A stretch of 22,123 nt of DNA from Elusimicrobia bacterium UBA6262 (GCA_002441095.1 DJVG01000037.1:1-22123), one strand, 5' to 3'; positions 13,125-21,971 are shown, numbered from the stretch's first letter. The notes: a model not told the origin generated them from the sequence alone. Made by a program: numbers and translations.

Positions 13125-14756
13125 ATGCTTTTACTGAAGAAAAATTTATTGCCGCTGGGCCTGCTGATTTTGTTAGTAGGGGTGGCTTTTGCGAATACGC
13201 TGCTCAATCAGTTCGTTTATGATGACAAAGTATTTGTCGTTAATAACCAGTACATTAAAGATATTAAGAATGTGCCAAGGTTTTTTACTGATACCCGGTC
13301 CTTTTCAGGAGACCGGGACTTTATGATCTATCGGCCAATGGCGGCCTTAAGCCTGGCCCTGGATCATTGGTTCTGGGGTTTGGATCCCTGGGGGTATCAC
13401 CTGGCCAATATCCTGCTCCATGCCGCCAATGTTATCCTGGTGTATTGGTTAGTGTTATCACTGGTATATCTGCCGGTGACAGCCTGGCTGGCGGCGGCTG
13501 TTTTTGCCATTCATCCAGCGCAATGCGAGACTGTTTCCTGGATCGCTTCCCGGAGCAATCTTTTATGTACTTTATTCCTGCTCCTGGCCTTCCTCTCATA
13601 CCTGCGTCATACCAGGAAAGGTTATTACTGGTCGATATTATTTTTTATCCTGGGTTTATTGGCCAAAGAAACAGCCATTATCTTTATCTTACTGATTGCC
13701 TTGTATGATTATTATTATGTATTAAAAGTAGACAAAAGCAAAGCCGCTAATATGTGGTGGTCGTACCTTCCGGTGATGGTTATTAGCGGACTATATTTAT
13801 TGCTCAGGACATTGGTGTTGGGCCAGGTACGCCAGCGGGACTGGTGGGGCGGCAGCTTTTGGTATACCATTCTCACCATGGGCAAAAGTTTTTATTACTA
13901 TCTGAAAGTATTAGTTTTGCCCGGGAAACTTACCGTTGATTATGTCTTGGATATTGCCAGGAGCATCACTGATCCCAGGGTTATAGCCGGGTTCAGCTTG
14001 ATCCTGGTTATTATTATGCTGGCGATAAAGATCAGCCGCAAAGAAAAACTTATAACCTTCGGTTTGTTTTGGTTCCTGATAGCTTTATTGCCGGTATCCA
14101 ATATCATTCCGTTGGAAGCATTGCTGGCTGAGCGATTCTTGTATCTCCCCTTGATCGGGATAGCTATAACTGTGGCTGTGCCTCTCAGCCGTCTCCTGAC
14201 AGCGACGCAGCAACCCCAATGGAAGAAAGTGTCAGGTTATCTACTGGTTATAGTTCTGCTTGGTTCCTATATGGTCAGGACTATCCAGCGTAATATGGAC
14301 TGGCGCAATGACCATACCTTATGGGCCAGCACGGTCCGAACTTCGCCGGAATCCCCCCGAGCGCATTTTGCCCTGGGGGAAGTTTACAGTAAAGAAGGAG
14401 AATACCGGTCAGCTATACGGGAATATCAAGCAGCGTTGGAGCTTAATCCTGATGTCGCGGAACTGTACAATGATTTGGGCCTGGCTTATGAAGGAGAAAG
14501 ATCATGGACAGAGGCGATAGCGTCCTATCAAGCCGGCCTTAAAGCTAAATCGCTCACCGCGCACACTAAAATTAATTTACTCCTTAACCTGGGTAATTGT
14601 TATAGCCGTTTACGCCAGCCGGACATAGCCAGCTCTTATTACCGCAAAGTCCTGGAGCTTGAGCCGGGACATGCTGCAGCCCGGCATAATTTGGATCTTA
14701 TTATTACTTATTTTTCTGGAAAGAGAAGCGATGTCAGTCAAAAAAATATGCAGTAA
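13125..14756 (+). CDS. TMTC-like membrane glycosyltransferase with C-terminal TPRs
   Basis: A 543-residue protein with about ten membrane helices followed by tetratricopeptide repeats (about 405-540, for example AHFALGEVYSKEGEYRSAIR, ELYNDLGLAYEGERSW). The GT-C hallmark of an acidic pair in the first external loop is FVYDDKVFV (Asp33, Asp34). HPAQCETVSWIASRSNLLCT and LGLLAKETA match the TMTC/PMT-type protein O-mannosyltransferases. Such enzymes move a sugar from a polyprenyl phosphate to protein on the outer face of the membrane; donor and acceptor here are unknown. The gene has its own promoter and appears leaderless. Its last 26 bases overlap the next gene, so the two are co-translated. Confidence 0.86.
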   Translation: MLLLKKNLLPLGLLILLVGVAFANTLLNQFVYDDKVFVVNNQYIKDIKNVPRFFTDTRSFSGDRDFMIYRPMAALSLALDHWFWGLDPWGYHLANILLHAANVILVYWLVLSLVYLPVTAWLAAAVFAIHPAQCETVSWIASRSNLLCTLFLLLAFLSYLRHTRKGYYWSILFFILGLLAKETAIIFILLIALYDYYYVLKVDKSKAANMWWSYLPVMVISGLYLLLRTLVLGQVRQRDWWGGSFWYTILTMGKSFYYYLKVLVLPGKLTVDYVLDIARSITDPRVIAGFSLILVIIMLAIKISRKEKLITFGLFWFLIALLPVSNIIPLEALLAERFLYLPLIGIAITVAVPLSRLLTATQQPQWKKVSGYLLVIVLLGSYMVRTIQRNMDWRNDHTLWASTVRTSPESPRAHFALGEVYSKEGEYRSAIREYQAALELNPDVAELYNDLGLAYEGERSWTEAIASYQAGLKAKSLTAHTKINLLLNLGNCYSRLRQPDIASSYYRKVLELEPGHAAARHNLDLIITYFSGKRSDVSQKNMQ

Positions 14757-17142
14757 AGTTATTAAATATATTTTTCTGCTTGCCAGCCTGGGGCTGGTCT
14801 TCTATTTACTTTTTCTGGCTATTTTTATTATCCCTAATGACCGCCGGGTAAAGAAGCCGCCATTATTGCTCACTCCGATAACAGCCAGGAACAAAATCGT
14901 CTATGATCTTATAGACCTGAGCCCGGCGGCTCATATCAGCCACCAGGATTATCAAGCCCGGTACCAGGAGTTAAAACACCAGGCGCAGTTTAACGATAAT
15001 ATTAATTTTCACCGCCTGCCGGAAAACATGCATGTTTCCCTGGGTTGGTATCCTTTAAAAGTAGTTCATAGAAATTGCCTCTACGCGCCATCGCCTACGG
15101 TTATCACCTATGAATTGACAGTGCCAAAAAATGATCCGCGACTGCTCTTCTCCTGCGGTATCCTGGACCAGCCAGTGGAATTCCAGGTCAGGGTGAGCAC
15201 CGGTTTAGGGGTAACCAAAAACATCTTTAAGGAAACGGTCCAGCCTTTACCGCGATATCCTTATCGTTATGAAGACAAGAAGTACCGGTTATTCCGGCAG
15301 TATTTTGATGTCCAAATGGAAGAGCGGGACCACCAATGGCATGACTATGCTGTGGACTTATCATTATATGCCGGGCAAAAAGTACAGCTCCAATTCACTA
15401 CTGCCGGTGACCGCGGACAAGCTTTTTGGGGCCATCCGATCATCACCGCCGCGGCCGACTCTGGTGAGCCCAAGTATAATGTCTTGCTGGTGGTGGTTGA
15501 TTCAATCGGCCGTGCGGCGATCGGCCGCCAGCTTGACGGGCGCAGTTATACTCCGCATCTTGACCGCCTGGCAGACCAGGGCATTTCTTTTGAAAAGCAC
15601 CTGGCCAACGGCAACATGACCAAGCAATCAGTCACCTCTTTTTTGACTTCCCGACTGCCTTTTGAACTGGGAGATGTGTCCCTGGAATACGTAGCCAGCG
15701 CTGAAAGCCGGCAGAAGTATTATCAGGGCAAATTCACCACTCTGGCGTCAGCTTTGCGGGATAATGGTTACCAGACCGGGGCGATCGGCGTGATCTCCCT
15801 CATTACTGACGGCGCTGGTTTTGGTGTTGACTTTGGTTTTGATGATGCCCGTATTATGGAACGCTATGGCTACAGTAACGTACATATAACCAACGAAACC
15901 ATTGCCTGGCTGCAAAAAAATGGCAGTTTACCGTTTGCGTTAATGGTCTATTATGATTCTGCCCACGGCCCGTACAAGCCGCCATTGCGGTATTTCTGGC
16001 AATGCCGTTCGCTGCTCACTGATTTTAGCGCTTATAGCTGGTACCGGACATTGTACCAAGCTGCCGTAGCTTATAATGACGATTACCTGGGCCAACTTTT
16101 CTCGGCCCTGGAAAAACTGGGCCTGCGCGAGAACACTCTTGTGGTCGTGACCAGTGATCATGCGGAAAACCTGGACTGGCATATGTCGCCTGCCAGCCGC
16201 AAGAAAGTGATCTTTCATGACCATGGGATCAGCTTGAAAGACCAGGATGTGCATGTGCCCTTGATCGTGCAATTTCCGGCTAAGATCACCAATCCTTTGC
16301 GGGTCACGGCAACTACCGAACAGCTGGACCTGGCGCCGACTATCTTGGACCTTTTGAACCTGCCGGCCCGCGCTGATTTCCGGGGATTTTCCCTGGCCGC
16401 CACTATCACCGGAGATAAGCTCCCGCCGAAAAAAACGATCTTTTTGCGGGGCCGGTTCAATAAGGGGATATGGGTGGAGGATAGATATAAGTATATCCGC
16501 AATTTCGGTGTCTATGAAAAGCGGGGAAAAGTCATGCAGGAATTCATTCCTGAAGAGCTGTATGACCTGGCGCTTGATCCGCAGGAGCAAAAAAATATCA
16601 TTACTGCTGATTTTGCCTTGCGGCAAAGAATGCGTTCACTGCTGGACCGGTATGAGCCGGATCCGGAAATAAATATTTTTACCGGACAAAATATGGGAAC
16701 TAAGATCCTGACCCTGGAAATTACCAGTAATGGCGCTTTTACCGGGCAGCAAGTAGATGGCCAGGGCACGTTTTCAGTTAAAGGAAAGACCTTGAAGCTC
16801 ACCGCTACCGGGGATAAAACAGTATTGCGATTCAACACTATACCGTATGATGCGGCGCTAAAAATTAAAGCGGTATATGACGGGACAAAAATACCGCTGG
16901 CGCAGATCCTGGTATCTGGCATGACTCTCCCGCTGCTCAATGACCAGGCTAAAGTAATAGGCGGTCCTGATTTCTATTTACTCAAAGGAGTACCGGAACC
17001 GGCGTCGGAGTCTGGTTTTGTCTTGTCTTGGGGCCGTCTGGGACAGTATAAACAAGAATGGGAAAAGCAAGCCGGGGTAAGCGGTGTGTTTAAGGAAATG
17101 CTGGCAGAGTGGGGATATCTCAGCGAACCAAAGAAAAAGTAA
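14731..17142 (+). CDS. Membrane-anchored alkaline-phosphatase-superfamily (sulfatase-fold) enzyme with Thr nucleophile
   Basis: An 803-residue protein. The start is ATG 14731 behind GGAAAGAG; it overlaps the previous gene. One N-terminal helix (about 12-32) anchors it. Residues about 60-245 form a beta-rich domain of unrecognised type (jelly-roll-like by appearance). The sulfatase-fold domain (about 250-600) has metal Asp257 (VVVDSIG), the nucleophile region NMTKQSVTSFLTSRLP with Thr297 where sulfatases have Cys or Ser, SDH at 475-477 and HDHG at 496-499. A C-terminal beta region of about 130 residues follows. The lack of a CxPxR motif rules out a formylglycine sulfatase. Thr is used by LtaS-type and phosphoethanolamine transferases, so a phospho-group transferase or hydrolase acting on a surface glycan is likely. 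The stop overlaps the opposite-strand gene by 23 bases. Confidence 0.82.
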   Translation: MSVKKICSKVIKYIFLLASLGLVFYLLFLAIFIIPNDRRVKKPPLLLTPITARNKIVYDLIDLSPAAHISHQDYQARYQELKHQAQFNDNINFHRLPENMHVSLGWYPLKVVHRNCLYAPSPTVITYELTVPKNDPRLLFSCGILDQPVEFQVRVSTGLGVTKNIFKETVQPLPRYPYRYEDKKYRLFRQYFDVQMEERDHQWHDYAVDLSLYAGQKVQLQFTTAGDRGQAFWGHPIITAAADSGEPKYNVLLVVVDSIGRAAIGRQLDGRSYTPHLDRLADQGISFEKHLANGNMTKQSVTSFLTSRLPFELGDVSLEYVASAESRQKYYQGKFTTLASALRDNGYQTGAIGVISLITDGAGFGVDFGFDDARIMERYGYSNVHITNETIAWLQKNGSLPFALMVYYDSAHGPYKPPLRYFWQCRSLLTDFSAYSWYRTLYQAAVAYNDDYLGQLFSALEKLGLRENTLVVVTSDHAENLDWHMSPASRKKVIFHDHGISLKDQDVHVPLIVQFPAKITNPLRVTATTEQLDLAPTILDLLNLPARADFRGFSLAATITGDKLPPKKTIFLRGRFNKGIWVEDRYKYIRNFGVYEKRGKVMQEFIPEELYDLALDPQEQKNIITADFALRQRMRSLLDRYEPDPEINIFTGQNMGTKILTLEITSNGAFTGQQVDGQGTFSVKGKTLKLTATGDKTVLRFNTIPYDAALKIKAVYDGTKIPLAQILVSGMTLPLLNDQAKVIGGPDFYLLKGVPEPASESGFVLSWGRLGQYKQEWEKQAGVSGVFKEMLAEWGYLSEPKKK

Positions 17143-18034
17143 GCCAGAGCAATAAACACCAGATACTGGCCAGACAGGCCCAGCGCCAAAGCAGTGTACC
17201 AGAAGGACGAGAAGGTATTTTCACTATTTCAACATTAAATTTGCCGCGCTCAATATGCAGTAACAGGTAATGATAATAGTCTTGGGGCGAGGTGAGGGTA
17301 CTGCCGCCCCCGCCGGTGATAAAATAAGATACCTGGCCTTGCACCGCGGTGTAATAGCCATGCAGGTGTGAAGTAAATACTGCGGTCACTGCGGCGCGGG
17401 TAAAAAGCTCTGCTAATTTCTGAGCTTGTGCCTGGTCACTCATGGCATAGGATTGTCCCGGCCGGGGATCGAACAGCGGCTGATGTATAAAAACATATAA
17501 GCGGTTACCCGGATTATTTTTTAGTTGTGTTTCCAGCCAGGCCATTTGCGTGGGATCAATAGAGCCGGCGGCATTGTCCAGGAAGATAAAGGTATTGGCG
17601 CCGACGGAAAAAGAATAATAAGCTGAGCCGAAAAGCTTGGTGAAAATAGCCTGGCCATGGTATTTCAGGTCATGATTGCCAGGAATAGGATAGACTGGAG
17701 TTTTTAGACGGTCAAGCTGCCGGCGGAAACGGTAATAATGATAAGCGCGGCCGCTGATCACCATATCACCGAGAATGATCGTGGCCAGTGGTAAGCGGGA
17801 ATTAATACTGTCCAGCAGGTTATTGAACACGAAATAAGTTGGCCGCAGGGAAGTGAATGGATTGTCTGTCCCCTGGCAGTCACCAAAAATAGCCAGGGAA
17901 AAAGCAGAGTTTGCTGGCAACGGCTCAAGTTTCCTTACTGGTTTATGAGTAAAACCAAAATACAGGTGATAGCAGAAAAGCAGGTAGAGCAGCCAAAGAA
18001 ATATTAATAATAAGCGCCAATAGAGAGGTTCCAT
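17120..18034 (-). CDS. Membrane calcineurin-like metallophosphoesterase
   Basis: A 304-residue protein from the ATG at 18034. It has membrane helices at both ends (YWRLLLIFLWLLYLLFCYHL and WRWACLASIWCLLLWLTF), placing the enzyme outside the cytoplasm. Metal motifs in order: GDCQ (Asp52, Gln54 where many members have His), GDM (Asp90), GNHD (Asn120, His121), FIHQP, and SHLHG. All other ligands are kept; Gln at the first motif is known in exported members. The frame is open to 18100 with ATG also at 18043, but no start has a good ribosome-binding site; ATG 18034 gives a normal membrane anchor. It runs against its neighbours, overlapping one stop by 23 bases and the other start by two. Substrate unknown. 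Confidence 0.85.
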   Translation of the reverse strand: MEPLYWRLLLIFLWLLYLLFCYHLYFGFTHKPVRKLEPLPANSAFSLAIFGDCQGTDNPFTSLRPTYFVFNNLLDSINSRLPLATIILGDMVISGRAYHYYRFRRQLDRLKTPVYPIPGNHDLKYHGQAIFTKLFGSAYYSFSVGANTFIFLDNAAGSIDPTQMAWLETQLKNNPGNRLYVFIHQPLFDPRPGQSYAMSDQAQAQKLAELFTRAAVTAVFTSHLHGYYTAVQGQVSYFITGGGGSTLTSPQDYYHYLLLHIERGKFNVEIVKIPSRPSGTLLWRWACLASIWCLLLWLTFSLVR

Positions 18035-20129
18035 GGATCCCATTGTAGTTAAAACAGTGAATGTAGTCAAGGAGAAAAAAGCATTGGCCTGGGGAGGCAT
18101 AGGGGCGTTAGTATATGCCTTGTTCTTTGTTTTATCCCTGGCTGACCAGCGGCTTTTTTCCTATATGGGCGTAAGTGCCCAACCGGCCGTAGCTATGATC
18201 AAGAATCTTTTTTGGCAGGATATCCTGCTGATCCAGGCCAAGATCCTGGGAACATATATGATCCTTGGCGTCCTGTTCGGGCTGGCGTGGTATTATTTCT
18301 GGTCGGCCCTGCTCGGAGCCAGGTTCTGGCTGATGCGCCGGCGCGGAAAACTCCCGATCATGGTCCTTTCCCTGGTGGCGACTGAGATTTTCCTCTTATT
18401 AGCCAGTATGCTGAAATATCCCCAGGTATATAGTGAATATTTCCATGAACGTTCTCCCTGGCGCCAGGCGCTGCAGGAATGGGTGACATCTCACCTGCAG
18501 CCTGTTTATTTCCAACTGACGATCTGGTTTTTGCTTTTGCTTTTTATTGTCTTCCTTTTTAGGAGATGGTCCTGGCTGGTACGGATAATAACGGTATCCC
18601 TGGCAGGTTCTGCCCTGATTGTCTGGGGCTTGATGGCTTTAACCCAAAAAACATACCGGCAAAATCCGGTTGGCCTGAATGTGATCATTATCAGCGCTGA
18701 TAGCCTGCGTAATGATCATGTCAATAGTGAGTTAACGCCTAATTTAATTTCCCTGGCGCAGCAAGGGACGCGTTTTCAGCAGTGTTACGTATCCTTGCCG
18801 CGGACGTTTCCGCAATGGATCACTTATTTAAAGAGCCAGTATCCCAGCCAGCACGGGGTACGTCATATGTTCCCGGAAAAAAGCCTGCGGGAACAGGAGC
18901 AAGGTTCTCTCTGCACTGTCCTGAAAAAACATGGCTACCGCACGGCTGTGGTTAGTGATTTTGCCGGAGATGTTTTTTCCCGTTTCCAGGCTGGTTTTGA
19001 TATCGTTAGGACACCGTATTTTAATTTCAATACCCTGGTTGAACAGCGCTGTCTGGAAATGCATTACTTATTATTGCCATATATCTTGAACCAGGCCGGC
19101 CGGGAAATATTCCCGGTCCTAAAGGAGATGGCTAATAATGCCGATCCCCTGATGCTGGAACAGGAAGCCGAGAAAGTGATCGCCGGGTTCAAAGGCCGGC
19201 AGAACTTTTTCCTGGTTTTATTCTCTTCAGTGACTCATTTCCCGTATGCTGCGCCGTATCCATACTATACTATGTTCACTAAGCCAGGATATCAGGGCCG
19301 GTATAAATATTACAAGCCAAATATCCCGGGAGAAAGCCTGGATTTGCCCCCGGCCGACCTGGAGCAGATTCGGGGTTTATATAAGGGGGCGGTCCGCAGT
19401 TTTGATGATATGACTGGACGGTTGATGGCGTATTTGGAAAAAAACAAGCTGGCCCAGAACACGATCATTATCATTCTTAGTGATCATGGGGAACAATTAT
19501 ATGAACATGGATGGGGCCAGGGTCATGGGGAGCACCTGCGTGGCAGGGCCGTATTGAATGTGCCGCTGATCATTAAGAATCCCAGGGAATCTTTCGCGGT
19601 ACAGGAGCAAAGCAGTATAGTGCGCGATATAGATGTTGCCCCGACTATCCTGGACTTATTGCATATTAAGGCTCCCCAAACCATGGAGGGAGTGAGCTTA
19701 CTACCCCTGGCCAGGGGGGACACCAGCAGTTTAAACTTGACTGCTTTTGCCGAAACTGGCTTATGGTTCACGGATAAAGGGGATAATTTTTATCAGCAGC
19801 AAAGAATTATGTATCCGGATATTATTGGCCTGGGAGAGATCGATAGTACATATCATAACGAAGTGGTGGTTAAACCGGAATACCGGTCCCTGACTACGAT
19901 CGCTAAGCACCGCATGATCCGCACTGAGCGCTACAAATTGATCTACATCCCGACTCGGCAGGGGACCCAGTTTGAATTATATGACACCTCCAATGATCCG
20001 CAGGAAATAAACAATATCGCCGCGCAAGATCCAAAGGTAGTGGCGGCTTTGAAAAACCAGTTATTCCGCTGGATGTCCCAGGATAAGAATAGTTTCTGGC
20101 GCAACGGTTACCTGGTGCCATATCAATAG
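18033..20129 (+). CDS. Polytopic alkaline-phosphatase-superfamily (sulfatase-fold) enzyme with Thr nucleophile
   Basis: A 698-residue protein with five membrane helices (about 18-38, 67-92, 108-130, 155-177, 184-204) and an external sulfatase-fold domain (about 213-660). Metal Asp223 (ISADSLRNDH), Thr258 in PRTFPQWITYLKSQYP at the nucleophile position, Asp484-His485-Gly486 (LSDHGEQLYEHG) and GHGEHL are visible. No Cys is present at the nucleophile position, so it is not a formylglycine sulfatase. The fold with five helices recalls LtaS and phosphoethanolamine transferases. ATG 18033 follows AGAGAGG (18022-18028) by four bases; TTG 18084 behind AAGGAG is an alternative that would remove 17 residues. 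The first gene on the opposite strand begins in the same six bases. Likely transfers or removes a phospho-group on a surface polymer. Confidence 0.83.
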   Translation: MDPIVVKTVNVVKEKKALAWGGIGALVYALFFVLSLADQRLFSYMGVSAQPAVAMIKNLFWQDILLIQAKILGTYMILGVLFGLAWYYFWSALLGARFWLMRRRGKLPIMVLSLVATEIFLLLASMLKYPQVYSEYFHERSPWRQALQEWVTSHLQPVYFQLTIWFLLLLFIVFLFRRWSWLVRIITVSLAGSALIVWGLMALTQKTYRQNPVGLNVIIISADSLRNDHVNSELTPNLISLAQQGTRFQQCYVSLPRTFPQWITYLKSQYPSQHGVRHMFPEKSLREQEQGSLCTVLKKHGYRTAVVSDFAGDVFSRFQAGFDIVRTPYFNFNTLVEQRCLEMHYLLLPYILNQAGREIFPVLKEMANNADPLMLEQEAEKVIAGFKGRQNFFLVLFSSVTHFPYAAPYPYYTMFTKPGYQGRYKYYKPNIPGESLDLPPADLEQIRGLYKGAVRSFDDMTGRLMAYLEKNKLAQNTIIIILSDHGEQLYEHGWGQGHGEHLRGRAVLNVPLIIKNPRESFAVQEQSSIVRDIDVAPTILDLLHIKAPQTMEGVSLLPLARGDTSSLNLTAFAETGLWFTDKGDNFYQQQRIMYPDIIGLGEIDSTYHNEVVVKPEYRSLTTIAKHRMIRTERYKLIYIPTRQGTQFELYDTSNDPQEINNIAAQDPKVVAALKNQLFRWMSQDKNSFWRNGYLVPYQ

Positions 20130-20161
20130 CGCTAGGCCAGAAGATGACAGGAGGAAACACG

Positions 20162-21784
20162 TTGAATAAAAAGATATTTACCGCCATCTTACTTTTACTG
20201 GTCATAGTGTTCTCAATATTGATCAGGCTGCCATATCTGAGCGTACCCTTGGAAAGAGATGAAGGCGGATATGCTTATATTGCCTGGGGAATGGAGCATG
20301 GGGAAATTCCCTACCGGGATATTTTTGATAATAAACCCCCGTTAATCTACTTTATTTACCTGCTTACATTTAAAGTTTTTGGTTACTCTGTTGAAGCCAT
20401 ACATTTCTTTTTAATGTTATGGGTATTGGCGGAAGTAGTGCTGATATATCTACTAAGCTGGCGATTATTTCAGCAACGTTCCCTGAGCTTGATAGCAGCC
20501 GCAATATTCTCACTTATGGCCAGCGAGCCGTGCGTTTTTGGTTTCGCGGCTAATACGGAAATCTTTATGCTCTTGCCAATAATAGGAAGTTATATTTTGT
20601 TATTGAAGTCAGAAGAAGAGCAAAGTGTAAAATGGCTTATTTTCTGCGGGTTGCTCAGCGGTATAGCTTGCATGATCAAGCCAGTCGGGTTTCATAATTT
20701 CGCCGGCATTATAATTTATTTATTATATCGAGCGCTTAAAACGCATGATTTTAAACGCTTAGCCAAGCAGATTGTGTATTTAGCCGCCGGATTCATTTTG
20801 ATTCCGTTGTTATTGCTGCTTTATTTCTGGTCCCGAAGGTCTGTGCCTGATTTTATCTATGGGACCTTCGGCTACAATCTGATTAATTATATGGCTATCG
20901 GTGGCTCTTTCTTGGATATAGAAGTATTAATGAATTTTTGGCGCAGATTTGTTCTTATCTTAAAAAGCGATCTCCTGTTTTGGCTATTATGTTTATACGC
21001 TTTTGTTTCCGGTTATAAAAATGAAAGGAAAAATACTATTCTTTTGGCAGTGTGGCTGGTGATGTCATTCCTGGGAGTTTCTGCCGGGAAGCGTTTCTTT
21101 CCGCACTACTTTTTACAGCTAACCCCGCCTTTGGCTATAGGCGCGGCCTGGGGTTTATGGCGGCTGTTAAACCAGGATATTAAAAAATTTAAAAGCTACT
21201 GGCTGCGGCTAGTCTTGTCCGGGGCGCTCATTGTCTTGAGTATTTATATACCCTGGCAAGCTAATTATCGCTATTTATTCCAATATACTCCGGCCCAGAT
21301 CTCGCAGTCGATCTATGGGAGGAATCCTTTTGTTGAAGCCTGGCAGATAGCCGGGTATGTCGCTGCTCAAACTGCACCGTCTGATACTGTGGCTATCCTT
21401 GGCTCAGAACCTGAGATATTGTATTATGCCAAAAGGAAAAGTGCGTCCAAATATATCTATTTTTATCATATATTTTGGCGGATAGATCAGGCAGAAGTAT
21501 TAGCCAAGCAGCAGGAAGCGGTGCAGGAAATTGAAATTAATAAGCCCAAGTTTATCGTCGCCGTAAATATAAATTCTTCGGTAGGAAAGTTGAGGGATTC
21601 TCCGGAGTATTTGTTTGATCAGATGAAACTTATCATCAAGCAGGATTATTGTTTAGATGGCTTCGTTTTCCTGCTCAGGGACAAGACAATTTATGCTTTC
21701 GGGGCCGAGCAAGTGCAAAAGCGGCAAGAGCTGCTAAAGTCAGGCCAGGCACAAATAATGATCTACAAAAGAAACAGAAGCTAA
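20162..21784 (+). CDS. GT39 (ArnT/PMT-like) membrane glycosyltransferase
   Basis: A 540-residue protein with about ten or more membrane helices. The GT-C acidic motif is in the first external loop: LERDEGGYAYIAWGM (Asp33, Glu34), followed by PYRDIFDNKPPLIYFIY, the pattern of PMT_2/ArnT-like enzymes that move a sugar from a polyprenyl phosphate carrier. The frame is open from ATG 20144, but AGGAGG lies inside that stretch at 20149-20154 and is seven bases before TTG 20162, so TTG is the probable start. Residues from about 390 to 540 form a soluble domain with the sequence DTVAILGSEPEILYYAKRKS. It begins 32 bases after the upstream enzyme gene and is probably in the same message. Donor and acceptor are unknown. 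Confidence 0.87.
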   Translation: MNKKIFTAILLLLVIVFSILIRLPYLSVPLERDEGGYAYIAWGMEHGEIPYRDIFDNKPPLIYFIYLLTFKVFGYSVEAIHFFLMLWVLAEVVLIYLLSWRLFQQRSLSLIAAAIFSLMASEPCVFGFAANTEIFMLLPIIGSYILLLKSEEEQSVKWLIFCGLLSGIACMIKPVGFHNFAGIIIYLLYRALKTHDFKRLAKQIVYLAAGFILIPLLLLLYFWSRRSVPDFIYGTFGYNLINYMAIGGSFLDIEVLMNFWRRFVLILKSDLLFWLLCLYAFVSGYKNERKNTILLAVWLVMSFLGVSAGKRFFPHYFLQLTPPLAIGAAWGLWRLLNQDIKKFKSYWLRLVLSGALIVLSIYIPWQANYRYLFQYTPAQISQSIYGRNPFVEAWQIAGYVAAQTAPSDTVAILGSEPEILYYAKRKSASKYIYFYHIFWRIDQAEVLAKQQEAVQEIEINKPKFIVAVNINSSVGKLRDSPEYLFDQMKLIIKQDYCLDGFVFLLRDKTIYAFGAEQVQKRQELLKSGQAQIMIYKRNRS

Positions 21785-21801
21785 ACAAAACATCTTATAT
21801 A

Positions 21802-21831
21802 TTGACAAAGGGAAACATTAAACTATATAAT
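21802..21831 (+). promoter_or_regulatory. Sigma70-type promoter TTGACA-N18-TATAAT
   Basis: Both hexamers are perfect (21802-21807 and 21826-21831) with 18 bases between them. Transcription should start near 21838, giving a leader of about 135 bases to the GspE/PilB-type gene. It marks the end of the surface-glycan transcription unit. Confidence 0.8.
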
Positions 21832-21872
21832 ACAAAAAGAAATTACAGAAGATGGAGTACATCGTTCCCGTT

Positions 21873-21893
21873 GGCAAAACGTTATATTTTGCC
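21873..21893 (+). other. Seven-pair hairpin in the leader of the GspE/PilB-type gene
   Basis: GGCAAAA (21873-21879) and TTTTGCC (21887-21893) flank a seven-base loop. It lies in the predicted leader, about 80 bases before the start codon. No T tract follows. It may be regulatory, or may reflect chance in AT-rich DNA. Confidence 0.4.
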
Positions 21894-21971
21894 TGTCTTG
21901 ATATTGCTTGTTTATCCTTGTTTTAGGCTAAGCAGCGGAGATAATTTTGAGTTAGTATCACTGGAGAACGA

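Noticed and set aside
14659..14730. A 24-codon upstream extension of the first phosphatase-fold enzyme.
   Set aside because: It lies inside the TPR region of the preceding gene in another frame; the ATG at 14731 has a ribosome-binding site and begins a standard basic-hydrophobic anchor.
15940..16626. A 228-codon open frame on the minus strand opposite the first phosphatase-fold enzyme.
   Set aside because: It is a mirror of a well-supported coding region, has no recognisable motif and no ribosome-binding site, and similar shadows occur opposite other genes here.
17152..17170. Gln in place of His in the first metal motif of the metallophosphoesterase (GDCQ) as a sign of inactivity.
   Set aside because: Gln at this place occurs in other exported members of the family and all other metal ligands are present. 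The motif itself is near the start of the gene, at about 17870-17881 on the minus strand; the range given here is only the C-terminal end of the same gene.
18035..18100. Longer start (ATG 18100 or 18043) for the metallophosphoesterase.
   Set aside because: Neither has a ribosome-binding site, and the added residues precede the membrane anchor with no recognisable role. They remain possible.
21852..21926. A 24-codon ORF from ATG 21852 in the leader of the GspE/PilB-type gene.
   Set aside because: No good ribosome-binding site, and it covers the GGCAAAA/TTTTGCC hairpin; nothing supports translation.
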